Below, in pieces: positions 8,866 through 17,043 of a stretch of 64,000 nucleotides of DNA. Both the position numbers and the translations under genes were made by a program. Below the pieces are notes generated by a model, which was not told where the DNA came from, ran no database searches, and saw only the letters and a list, made by a program, of their open reading frames with translations. Each line of letters opens with the position of its first letter. Within the stretch, counting starts at the first letter, position 1. Source of the DNA: Listeria cossartiae subsp. cossartiae (lineage in GTDB: Bacteria > Bacillota > Bacilli > Lactobacillales > Listeriaceae); assembly GCF_014224155.1 (NCBI RefSeq), contig NZ_JAASUI010000001.1:372001-436000 (forward strand), written 5' to 3'.

Positions 8866-10590
8866 ATGATGAAATTGATGAAAAGATTAAAACCTTATTG
8901 GCTGAGCATTACGGCCGTATTAGTCCTTACTTTCGGACAAGTTATTGGACAGCTTTATTTACCGACGCTTATGTCGAATATTATCGACAAAGGCGTTGTA
9001 ACTGGTGATACAGATTATATTTGGAGCACTGGAATGCAGATGCTACTCATATCGTTCGCCTCTGTTATCTTGTCGGTTATCGTTGTTTATCTCGCGTCGA
9101 AAATTTCGATGGGATTCGGGAAAGACTTACGCGATAAAATTTTTACAAAAGTAGAGGACTTTTCCTTACAAGAATTTGATAAGGTGGGGACTTCCTCGCT
9201 GATTACGAGAACGACAAATGATGTTGTTCAAATCCAAAACGTTCTTTATATGATGATGCGACTAATGGTAATGGCGCCAATCATGTTACTCGGCGGTATT
9301 ATTATGGCTGTCGGTCGGGACGCAAAACTATCACTTATTTTTGTCGTTGTTTTACCGCTACTGCTTCTATTAGTAGTCGTTCTAGGCGGAAAAGCAATGC
9401 CAATGTTTAAATCATTACAAAAGAAAATGGACAAATTAAACCGTGTTATTCGTGAAGGTTTAACAGGGATTCGTGTTGTTCGCTCCTTTAACCGTAACGA
9501 AGATGAACTAGAAAAATTTGAAGAAGCAAACGCGGATTATGCGACAACAGCAATTAAAGTCAATCGTTTGCTGTCACTAATGAGTCCTTTAATGATGCTA
9601 CTTATGAACTTAACTTCCATCGCAATTGTTTGGATCGGTTCCATTTTTATTGGGAATGGTGATATGCAAGTAGGGGACTTGATGGCGTTTATTCAATACG
9701 CGATGCAAATTATGATGTCCTTCATGATGCTTTCGGCCGTATTTATTATGATTCCACGTGCTGGGGCTTCCGCAGAACGTATCAACGAAGTGCTAGATAT
9801 GGAAGCAGAAATACTTAACCCTGAAAATCCAAAAACAAGTACACCGCCAGCAAAACTTTCTTTTGAAAATGTAACTTTCCGTTATGAAGGTGCTGAAAAA
9901 CCAGTGATTGAAGATATTTCATTCGAAGCAAATGCTGGTGAAACCGTCGCAATCATCGGGAGTACCGGTGCTGGTAAGTCTACTTTAATTAACATGATTC
10001 CACGCTTTTACGATGTCGAAAGTGGCGTTGTAAAAATTAATGGGATTGATGTTCGCGAAATGGACCAATCCAGTTTGCGCCAAAAAATTGGACTTGTACC
10101 GCAAAAAGCCGTTTTATTCACTGGAACAATTGCTTCTAATATGCGCTACGGGAAAGAAGATGCGACCGATGAAGAAATCTGGGAAGCACTTCGAACTGCT
10201 CAAGCCGAAAACTTTGTATCCAAACTGTCAAATGGGCTTGGTAGTCGTGTAGAACAAGGCGGAAATAACTTCTCTGGTGGACAAAAACAACGCCTTTCGA
10301 TCGCACGATCTTTAATTAGAAAACCAGAAATTTATATTTTTGATGACAGCTTCTCCGCACTCGATTTTAAAACAGATGCGAAACTGCGTGAAGCTTTAAA
10401 AACGGAAACAACGGAAGCCGTGACACTCATCGTGGCGCAGCGGATTACGTCTGTTGTTAACTCCGACCAAATCATCGTTCTAAATGAAGGTAAAATTGCC
10501 GGCATTGGAACACATGAAGAATTGAAAGAATCGAATCAAATTTATCAAGAAATTATGAGGTCACAGCTGTCAGAGGAGGAAATCGCATGA
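8866..10590 (+). CDS. ABC exporter half-transporter, subunit 1
   Basis: 574 residues: six-helix type-1 exporter domain (about 1-320) and a nucleotide-binding domain with Walker A GSTGAGKST, signature FSGGQKQR and Walker B YIFDDSFSA. The Walker B segment ends in D (FDDS) where a catalytic glutamate is usual, so this is the degenerate-site partner of a heterodimer such as BmrCD or LmrCD. AAGGAGG ends 12 nt before the start. It overlaps the next subunit by 4 nt. Confidence 0.93.
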   Translation: MMKLMKRLKPYWLSITAVLVLTFGQVIGQLYLPTLMSNIIDKGVVTGDTDYIWSTGMQMLLISFASVILSVIVVYLASKISMGFGKDLRDKIFTKVEDFSLQEFDKVGTSSLITRTTNDVVQIQNVLYMMMRLMVMAPIMLLGGIIMAVGRDAKLSLIFVVVLPLLLLLVVVLGGKAMPMFKSLQKKMDKLNRVIREGLTGIRVVRSFNRNEDELEKFEEANADYATTAIKVNRLLSLMSPLMMLLMNLTSIAIVWIGSIFIGNGDMQVGDLMAFIQYAMQIMMSFMMLSAVFIMIPRAGASAERINEVLDMEAEILNPENPKTSTPPAKLSFENVTFRYEGAEKPVIEDISFEANAGETVAIIGSTGAGKSTLINMIPRFYDVESGVVKINGIDVREMDQSSLRQKIGLVPQKAVLFTGTIASNMRYGKEDATDEEIWEALRTAQAENFVSKLSNGLGSRVEQGGNNFSGGQKQRLSIARSLIRKPEIYIFDDSFSALDFKTDAKLREALKTETTEAVTLIVAQRITSVVNSDQIIVLNEGKIAGIGTHEELKESNQIYQEIMRSQLSEEEIA

Positions 10591-12404
10591 GTGGTCCAGG
10601 TCCCGGTGGTGGAATGAGAATGCAAACTAATGCCAAACCGAAGAACTTTAAACAAACGCTATTTCGGCTTCTAGGCTATATGAAACCTCGTTCTGTCGCA
10701 ATTATTGTCGTATTTATCTTTGCGATTTTATCCACGATTTTCAATATTTTCAGCCCGAAAGAACTCGGGAAAGCAACAACCGAAATTTTTAAAGGCGTTA
10801 TGAGTCAAGATGGAATTAATAACGATAAGATTTTCAATATATTAATGATTGTTTTAGTTTTATATCTTGGTAGTTCCTTATTTAGCTTTATTCAACAATA
10901 TGTGATGTCGAGTGTTGCGCAACGAACTGTTTATGACATGCGGAAAGATTTAAAGGCGAAAATGGCCCGGCTTCCGCTGAAATATTATGATACGCGCTCA
11001 AATGGTGATATTCTAAGTCGTTCTGTTAATGACATGGATAACATCGCGAACACGCTGCAACAATCACTAACGCAAGCCATTACAGCGATTGTTCAAATGA
11101 TTGGTGTCTTAATCATGATGCTAACAATCAGCTGGCAAATGACGCTAATCGTGCTTGTTACTGTTCCAATTAGTATTATTCTAGTCGCAATTATTGCCGG
11201 AAGATCACAACGCTATTTCGGCGCACAACAACGTAACCTCGGTATTTTAAATGATACTGTAGAAGAAACTTACGGCGGCCAAACAATCATTAAAGCCTTT
11301 GGTCAAGAAAAGAAAACGTTAGTAAAATTTGATGAAGTCAATGAAGATTATTTCAAAGCGGCTAAAAAAGCACAATTTATTTCCGGGATTATGATGCCGG
11401 TAATGCAATTCGTTGGTAACTTAGGTTATGTAGGTGTCTGTGTGGCCGGTGGTATTTTTGTTACTAACGGAACGCTTCAAGTTGGGGATATTCAATCATT
11501 TACGCAATATGTCCAATTATTTACGCAACCAATTTCCAGCGTAGCAAACATCGCGAACATCATTCAATCCACTATTGCTTCGGCAGAGCGTGTATTTGAA
11601 ATGATGGACGAAGAAGAAGAAAAAGACGAAATTCCAGCAAATATTAACCAAGTTGCTGGCGAAGAACATAGCATTGTGTTCGACCATGTGAAATTCGGTT
11701 ACACTCCGGATAAACCACTGATGACGGATTTAAATATTCATGTGGAAGAAGGTCAGATGGTAGCAATCGTTGGTCCGACTGGTGCTGGTAAAACAACGAT
11801 TATCAACTTGCTGATGCGTTTTTATGACGTAGATGGCGGGGAGATTCGCATGAAAGGTATCGACACACGCGATATGACGAAAGATGCCGTCCGCGAAAAA
11901 TTCGGGATGGTACTGCAAGATACGTGGTTATTCAACGGAACAATTGCAGAAAATATCGCTTACGGTCGTGAAGGCGCAACGAAAGACGAGGTAATCGGAG
12001 CAGCAAAAGCAGCATACGCAGATGATTTCATTCGCCGACTTCCAAATGGCTATGATACTGTCTTGAATGAAGAAGGTTCTAATATTTCGCAAGGTCAAAA
12101 GCAACTTCTAACAATTGCCCGCGCGATTTTATCCGATCCATCTATCTTAATTTTAGATGAAGCAACTTCCAGCGTAGATACTCGGACAGAATTAAATATT
12201 CAACTTGCAATGGGGAATTTGATGGAAGGACGCACAAGCTTTGTTATTGCCCATAGACTTTCCACCATTCGCGATGCAGACTTAATTCTCGTCATGAATC
12301 ACGGTAGCGTTATCGAACAAGGAACACACCAAGAATTACTTGACGCGAAAGGCTTCTATGCTGATCTTTACAACAGTCAGTTTACTGGAGCACAAGCAGT
12401 TTAA
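10587..12404 (+). CDS. ABC exporter half-transporter, subunit 2
   Basis: 605 residues: a short Gly/Met-rich start, six helices, then Walker A GPTGAGKTT, Q-loop MVLQDTWLFNGT, signature ISQGQKQ and Walker B ILILDEATSS with the canonical catalytic Glu, plus the H-loop AHRLST. Together with the previous gene it should form a heterodimeric multidrug exporter controlled by the upstream MarR protein. Confidence 0.93.
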   Translation: MSGPGPGGGMRMQTNAKPKNFKQTLFRLLGYMKPRSVAIIVVFIFAILSTIFNIFSPKELGKATTEIFKGVMSQDGINNDKIFNILMIVLVLYLGSSLFSFIQQYVMSSVAQRTVYDMRKDLKAKMARLPLKYYDTRSNGDILSRSVNDMDNIANTLQQSLTQAITAIVQMIGVLIMMLTISWQMTLIVLVTVPISIILVAIIAGRSQRYFGAQQRNLGILNDTVEETYGGQTIIKAFGQEKKTLVKFDEVNEDYFKAAKKAQFISGIMMPVMQFVGNLGYVGVCVAGGIFVTNGTLQVGDIQSFTQYVQLFTQPISSVANIANIIQSTIASAERVFEMMDEEEEKDEIPANINQVAGEEHSIVFDHVKFGYTPDKPLMTDLNIHVEEGQMVAIVGPTGAGKTTIINLLMRFYDVDGGEIRMKGIDTRDMTKDAVREKFGMVLQDTWLFNGTIAENIAYGREGATKDEVIGAAKAAYADDFIRRLPNGYDTVLNEEGSNISQGQKQLLTIARAILSDPSILILDEATSSVDTRTELNIQLAMGNLMEGRTSFVIAHRLSTIRDADLILVMNHGSVIEQGTHQELLDAKGFYADLYNSQFTGAQAV

Positions 12405-12410
12405 ACATAC

Positions 12411-12447
12411 AAAGACAATGTGGCCCATCGCTGCGTTGTCTTTTTTT
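12411..12447 (+). terminator. Terminator of the MarR-ABC operon
   Basis: AAAGACAATG pairs with CGTTGTCTTT, followed by a run of seven T. Confidence 0.85.
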
Positions 12448-12519
12448 GAGCAGAAAATTTGTTTGCTGGTGGATTAGGCGGTATGGTTAGTAAAGAAGAA
12501 ATTGAAGAGGTGAAAATAG

Positions 12520-12819
12520 ATGTATCAATCGATTACGGCAAATGATTTAGAGCAAGAATTAAAAAACTCACAGCTTAATATACTAGATGTCAGAGATGCA
12601 GATGCTTTTGTTGTGGGGCACATTCCAAACGCAATCAATATTCCAATCAATGAACTACCAGAAAAACTAGCAACTCTTGATAAAGAGCAAACTTATACGA
12701 TTATTTGTTACGCAGGAGGACGTTCAGAGCGCGCGAGTCAATTTTTAGCGGCAGAAGGTTTTGATGTAACGAATGTAATGGGCGGTATGGGAGCCTTTCA
12801 CGGGGCCGTTACCCAATAA
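12520..12819 (+). CDS. Single-domain rhodanese-like protein
   Basis: 99 residues, one rhodanese domain: NILDVRDADAFVVGHIPNAINIP, then the active-site loop CYAGGRS with the catalytic cysteine near residue 68. It acts as a cytoplasmic sulfur-transfer protein. GAGGTGA precedes the ATG. This is the last intact backbone gene before the accessory island; a decayed reading frame begins right after its stop. Confidence 0.92.
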   Translation: MYQSITANDLEQELKNSQLNILDVRDADAFVVGHIPNAINIPINELPEKLATLDKEQTYTIICYAGGRSERASQFLAAEGFDVTNVMGGMGAFHGAVTQ

Positions 12820-13595
12820 GAAAAGAAGCTACTTAAATGAAGAGTCTAATAAAATAAATTATACGGACTTTTCAGTAGAAGAAAAGGGTGGATTGGTTAT
12901 TACTTATACAGCTTCTGAGAATCCAGAAATTGAAAAACCTAAACTGAAAGCAGCGGTTGTTGCGAATACACTGAGATTAGGTATGATACATTAATAAATA
13001 GCACGAATGGAACAATTACCACAAAGATTACTATTGTTGCTATGACTGGGACACCACCAGTATTACTTATGGCTGGAAATCATCTGTATGCTGGTAATAC
13101 CTATCAAGGTAGTTATAGTAAAATAATGGCTCATACACGTGAAATACCAGGGACAAGTATTAAATCGGGTCTATCATATTCTAAAACATACAAAGAGTAG
13201 TGGCTTCACAATTTTGGATTGCTAAAAATCATGCAATAGCAGGATGGTTTGGAGCTGGGACTAAAACAACTTCTGAACAGACACTACCTGAACTTTTAAA
13301 TAAAAAAGGTGTGGTTTACTCAAATGTTACTGTTAATGTAGCGAACAAAGCAACATTAAAAATGACACGTCCAACAAATGCTAAAGTCCCTGTAGCGAAT
13401 AGGACAAAATGGACAACAACAACTCGAACAAAATTCAGAAATGACTTTGAAGCAAAATATAATGTTAAAATAGATTGGGCAAATATTCAGATTCATCACA
13501 TGTTACCATATACAATATAGTGGAACTAATGCGTTTTCCAATTTAATACATCCATACATCAAAAAATAGTCTCTCCATGGTGCACAGCCTACTAA
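12820..13595 (+). pseudogene. Decayed C-terminus of a polymorphic nuclease toxin
   Basis: Coding-like sequence is spread over at least three frames: VEEKGGLVITYTASENPEIE... to about 12990; then DTLINSTNGTITTKITIVAM... to a TAG at 13198; then VASQFWIAKNHAIAGWFGAG... to 13520; then frameshifted YSGTNAFSNLIHPYI and KIVSPWCTAY up to 13595. The combined end (IQIHHMLP, GTNAFSNLI, HQ, SPW) resembles HNH/LHH-type nuclease tips of WapA/LXG-like toxins. The N-terminus and delivery domain are absent. It is followed by a SUKH-like immunity remnant, which supports the reading. The exact toxin family is an inference. Confidence 0.6.
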
Positions 13596-13612
13596 CTAAA
13601 GGTGGTTAAGTT

Positions 13613-13873
13613 GTGACAGAAGTAATTAATAAAGTACTCAAAAATCTTGAGGATAATTATAAACCTAATGCTCCAGTTGAACTAGAATCGGCGGATTGGA
13701 AGATTTATACCGTGGTGTGCGAATACAATCAGACAGTTACAAAAGAAGATTTGGAGTCATTAGAAAAGTACGTCGATGCGACAATACCTGAAGACTATAA
13801 AATGTTTTTGAATTCATATAATGGTGCTAGACTTTTAGCAACATACGAAGAAGGCAAGATTATTGAAAAATAA
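13613..13873 (+). CDS. SUKH (SMI1/KNR4) immunity protein, truncated
   Basis: 86 residues from a GTG start, with AAAGGTGG upstream. The segment TIPEDYKMFLNSYNGARL is the SUKH hallmark (IPxDYxxFL...NG). Full-length SUKH immunity proteins are usually 130-160 residues, so the protein ends early, just after the first conserved block. Its place immediately after the decayed toxin fits a cognate or orphan immunity gene. Confidence 0.65.
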   Translation: MTEVINKVLKNLEDNYKPNAPVELESADWKIYTVVCEYNQTVTKEDLESLEKYVDATIPEDYKMFLNSYNGARLLATYEEGKIIEK

Positions 13874-13892
13874 CAATGCTGATGGAAAATGC

Positions 13893-13955
13893 AAGAAGCG
13901 GCAGGGACCTAAAGGGAATCGGAAGATTCTCAAATGTTCCTGCCGCTTCTTTTCT
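13893..13955. terminator. Long bidirectional terminator at the left edge of the bacteriocin locus
   Basis: A 15-bp GC-rich stem (AAGAAGCGGCAGGgA / TtCCTGCCGCTTCTT) with a long, partly paired loop separates the SUKH remnant from the converging response-regulator gene. Confidence 0.8.
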
Positions 13956-13992
13956 ATGAAATTGATTCGTCATATTGCAAATAGTTATGCAA

Positions 13993-14730
13993 TTATTTTG
14001 ATACAGACACTAATTCAATGATGTTTTTTAATTTACGTCTAGAGACGAAACAACTTTCTCCATTATCAAAATGAAGAATATTACTTGATTTATCTAGCTT
14101 GCTTATATTAGCTAAATTTACAACAAATGATTTATGAGATTTATATAGTCTATCGTCAAGTTTTTCAATTGTAGCTAGATTTGAATAAAATTCTATACGC
14201 TGCTTTTTTGTGACAAGAAACACTCTATGTGGCTGAGTTGATGTTTCAAAATATAGTATTTCTGAAAAAGGTATTTGAAATTGCTTATTATTACTCTCAA
14301 AAATAAAAACATCTGTTGCTATTTCCTTTACTTGATTTTCTTCGACAAAGTTTAGACAACTGGTAATTCTATTAGAAAAATCTACATCATTTTGATCTTT
14401 TGCTATAAAGTCTAGTGCAGATACTTTATATGAAAATGTTAGAGGGGCAAACTCTGAGTGGGTAGTTATGAAAACAATAGTTCCGTATGGGTCTTTTTGG
14501 CGGATTATTTGTGCAACCTCCAGTCCCTTTTTCTCATAGTTCTTTATTTCTATATCTAAAAAATATATTTGATGATTACCTATTTCTGTAATTTTTTTAA
14601 TTAATTCATCAGGTTTTCCAGTAATAAATAACTTTTTACATTTAAATTTATTACTACTGATGATTTGATTTATAATTTTTTCAATCCTTTGTCTTTGGTT
14701 TAAATCATCTTCTAAAATGAAAATATTCAT
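13993..14730 (-). CDS. LytTR response regulator (AgrA/PlnC/BlpR type)
   Basis: 245 residues: receiver domain with acidic pocket ED (7-9) and phospho-acceptor D59 in IYFLDIE, then a C-terminal LytTR DNA-binding domain (about 140-240; IPFSEILYFETS..., YKSHKSFVVNLANISKL). It lies 4 nt after the AgrC-like kinase gene and AAGGGGTAG precedes the ATG, so the two form a two-component pair. LytTR regulators bind 9-bp direct repeats on one helix face with a 21-bp period; exactly such repeats occur at three promoters here (20642-20708 and 21458-21487). Confidence 0.92.
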   Translation of the reverse strand: MNIFILEDDLNQRQRIEKIINQIISSNKFKCKKLFITGKPDELIKKITEIGNHQIYFLDIEIKNYEKKGLEVAQIIRQKDPYGTIVFITTHSEFAPLTFSYKVSALDFIAKDQNDVDFSNRITSCLNFVEENQVKEIATDVFIFESNNKQFQIPFSEILYFETSTQPHRVFLVTKKQRIEFYSNLATIEKLDDRLYKSHKSFVVNLANISKLDKSSNILHFDNGESCFVSRRKLKNIIELVSVSK

Positions 14731-14734
14731 ATGA

Positions 14735-16045
14735 CTACCCCTTTATGTATAATGTTTGTGTGAAAAAATTATTGTCAATGGTGGTATCAAGAGAAATGTT
14801 AGAATAGTTTTGTATAATTTTATGCACATTATATAGGCCTGCTCCGCGATGATTACCCTTAGTTGAAAAACCTGTACTAAAAATCTTATTTAAAGGAATA
14901 GATTCGGAGCTAACATTATTTCGAATAATTACCACAGTATCTGAGTTTTGTTTGAAGAAGGCTATATTAATTTTTGGACTTGAAGTTTCCGTCGCTGCCT
15001 CGATAGCATTGTCTAAAAATATTGATAAAATCCTCACAAAGTCAATTACACTAATATTAAAATTATCAATAATATATTTTATCTCTAAACTAACAGTAAT
15101 ATCTTGATCTTCTGCTACCATTACTTTAGTTGAAAAAATACTTTTAATAGCAGTATTTTTTATATTTGCTAATTCTGCTATATTGTAATTACTTTTCTCA
15201 AGTTGGACACTAGCATTAACAAGCACATCATGATAGATTTTTTTTATTTCATCAATATTATTTGTATTAATACCTTCTTTTAAGCTGATTAGCATATTAG
15301 CGTAATCATGCCGAAAGCCCCTTATCTTTTCATAAAGTCCTTCAATTTGCTTGGTATAGATGTTTAGTTGTTGATATTCTCTCTCTTTACTTTGATAAAT
15401 TTGGAGCTGAAGATAATTTTTAGTTTGAACACTCACAAATATGACTAAGCTTAGAAACATAAAAATGTAGATGAAGAAAATGTATTTTGTATTCTCATGA
15501 ATGGGAGCCCAGCTACCGATGAATATTTCAAAAAAATAAACAAAAATAAAAATAGTGAAAAATATGGTAAGTATGATGTTTGAGGGGAGGATGATTTTAT
15601 TCTTTATAAAGGAATCATCACCATCAAGAATTCGGAAATCAATTTTAAACAATTTTATTATCAAGAAGTGTATTAGAACTGGGAGTAAGACAGAAGAAAT
15701 TGCTATAATAAAGTTAATTTGATCCCATAAATTTGTTGGTAATATCTCGTTTAAAATTAAGTTTATAAGGTTACTTAAAAAGAGTGTGACAAAACAAGTA
15801 TAGATACTATAAAAGTAGTTCAAGTAATTGTTAACGCTTTTATATTTAAAAATAGTGAATATGTAAAGAAAAGGAAGCACTATAATAATCCAGTACTTTC
15901 CTAAAAAGGAAGCACTTAGGGAGAGCACAATAATTGAAATAATAACTTCAATTAACCTTAACCGCCTTTTTGTAACCTGATAGTAAATAGAATATAGTGC
16001 TATTAATTGAATAGACATAACAAAAAGATTGATAATAAGTTTCAA
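14735..16045 (-). CDS. AgrC/BlpH-like (HPK10) sensor histidine kinase
   Basis: 436 residues: six or seven N-terminal membrane helices (1-205), a phospho-accepting His246 in RGFRHDYAN, and a GHKL ATPase with FLDNAIEAA and the glycine loop STKGNHRGAGLYNVH. This is the peptide-pheromone receptor class. The start is TTG with AGGAGG 8 nt upstream. There is no AgrB or AgrD nearby; the adjacent exporter and double-glycine peptides point to a linear secreted peptide as ligand. Confidence 0.92.
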   Translation of the reverse strand: MKLIINLFVMSIQLIALYSIYYQVTKRRLRLIEVIISIIVLSLSASFLGKYWIIIVLPFLYIFTIFKYKSVNNYLNYFYSIYTCFVTLFLSNLINLILNEILPTNLWDQINFIIAISSVLLPVLIHFLIIKLFKIDFRILDGDDSFIKNKIILPSNIILTIFFTIFIFVYFFEIFIGSWAPIHENTKYIFFIYIFMFLSLVIFVSVQTKNYLQLQIYQSKEREYQQLNIYTKQIEGLYEKIRGFRHDYANMLISLKEGINTNNIDEIKKIYHDVLVNASVQLEKSNYNIAELANIKNTAIKSIFSTKVMVAEDQDITVSLEIKYIIDNFNISVIDFVRILSIFLDNAIEAATETSSPKINIAFFKQNSDTVVIIRNNVSSESIPLNKIFSTGFSTKGNHRGAGLYNVHKIIQNYSNISLDTTIDNNFFTQTLYIKG

Positions 16046-16079
16046 TATTGTAACCTCCTAAGTTTTTCTATTATATCAT

Positions 16080-16409
16080 TTATTTAGGAAGTATACTATT
16101 TTTCCACGATGTTACCAGTTGCCGATATTCCCTTCTTGAATAAGATATCGAATAGTTATTGTTCTTAAATATTACTTTTTTATTTTCACGATTAATTTTA
16201 CTAATTTGTTTAATATTTACTATTGTTGATTTATGACACTTAACAAATATGCTATAAGATTCTTCAAACGATTTTAAAGTTCTATAAACGAAATACTCTT
16301 CATCTGTAGTGACGATTTTCACTTGATGGGGCTTCTTACTAGATGTAATATAAAGAATATTATCTATAGGAATTTCTAGTATAACCTCCTTAGATTTCAA
16401 TATATACAT
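16080..16409 (-). CDS. LytTR-domain-only regulator
   Basis: 109 residues that align end to end with the DNA-binding half of the neighbouring response regulator (IPIDNILYI.S..KPHQV; VKCHKSTIVNIKQISKI; SYSRREYRQLV). No receiver domain is present. GGAGTG lies just upstream of the ATG. It probably shares a transcript with the kinase and regulator. It may bind the same boxes without phosphorylation, as a constitutive activator or competitor; that role is inference. Confidence 0.85.
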   Translation of the reverse strand: MYILKSKEVILEIPIDNILYITSSKKPHQVKIVTTDEEYFVYRTLKSFEESYSIFVKCHKSTIVNIKQISKINRENKKVIFKNNNYSISYSRREYRQLVTSWKNSILPK

Positions 16410-16539
16410 ATCACTCCATAACCTCCTTACTAAATAATTTTTTAAATATCTTATCCTTTTAAGAATATAATGTACCCTATTATGAAATTCTTATTTTTAA
16501 AAATTTCTGATTGATGTAAAATCATTTTGAGGTGATGGT

Positions 16540-16890
16540 TTGAATATATATTTTAAAGGAAACTTTTACGATTACTTGTGTTTATCTTTTCTATTTTCTA
16601 GAACAAAAATAAACTTTATAAGAATGACGAGTACAACACCTTTAATTATAAATAGTCATAATGCAAATGTGTACTTGGTTTTTGAAAGTGAGATACTGGA
16701 TGTTTTAACATATTGTGAGAGGTTGATATCTAAAGATCATTTTGGAAAGTTATTATTGGTATGCACAAAGACTTCAATAGATGAAATTTTTAATTCACAA
16801 TTGCAAGTGTTTGACGTTATTCTTCATAAGAATAGATTTAAGACTTATCAGGATATAATAGAAAGTATTGCCTACATGAAGCTAAATTAA
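16540..16890 (+). CDS. Unknown protein, possible pseudo-receiver
   Basis: 116 residues from TTG with GAGGTGAT upstream, on the opposite strand to its neighbours. No family is recognised. The second half alternates strand and helix (NVYLVFE, KLLLVCT, VFDVILHK, then a helix to the C-terminus) in the order of the last part of a receiver domain, with K97 where the conserved lysine would be, but no phospho-acceptor is evident. It may be a truncated regulator. The end overlaps a bidirectional terminator. AT-rich like the rest of the island. Confidence 0.6.
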   Translation: MNIYFKGNFYDYLCLSFLFSRTKINFIRMTSTTPLIINSHNANVYLVFESEILDVLTYCERLISKDHFGKLLLVCTKTSIDEIFNSQLQVFDVILHKNRFKTYQDIIESIAYMKLN

Positions 16891-16911
16891 TATGGCTTCA
16901 TGTAGGCTTTT
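16870..16911. terminator. Bidirectional terminator
   Basis: Perfect 13-bp stem GCCTACATGAAGC / GCTTCATGTAGGC followed by T on the plus strand. It ends both the 16540 gene and the exporter-pheromone operon coming from the right. Confidence 0.85.
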
Positions 16912-16912
16912 A

Positions 16913-17029
16913 CTATCTTGTAGTGGGAAACATCCAAAACCACCAACTATCATTGGATGATTTTTTCGCACCACCATAAATGTTTTCTAACTGCTTTGTT
17001 GTTAATTCTGTTATGACTATTTTTGTCAT
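16913..17029 (-). CDS. Double-glycine leader peptide, candidate pheromone
   Basis: 38 residues: leader MTKIVITELTTKQLENIYGG and predicted mature peptide AKKSSNDSWWFWMFPTTR (18 residues). AAAAGGAG is well placed before the ATG. The leader has the L..xLE.I.GG pattern cut by C39 exporters. A short, linear, aromatic and basic peptide is typical of induction factors that act on AgrC/BlpH-like kinases. It lies 14 nt after the accessory gene and is last in the exporter operon, so its expression would be auto-induced. A very small bacteriocin is the alternative. Confidence 0.85.
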   Translation of the reverse strand: MTKIVITELTTKQLENIYGGAKKSSNDSWWFWMFPTTR

Positions 17030-17043
17030 CTCATTCACTCCTT

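Noticed and set aside
12483..12545. Short frame MVSKEEIEEVKIDVS before the rhodanese gene
   Set aside because: Only 20 codons, no ribosome site, and it overlaps the rhodanese start; at most a fragment of a lost gene.
13993..17029. Agr-type cyclic thiolactone system
   Set aside because: Kinase and regulator are AgrC/AgrA-like, but no AgrB membrane protease or AgrD peptide is present; the GG peptides and C39 exporter indicate a linear-peptide system.
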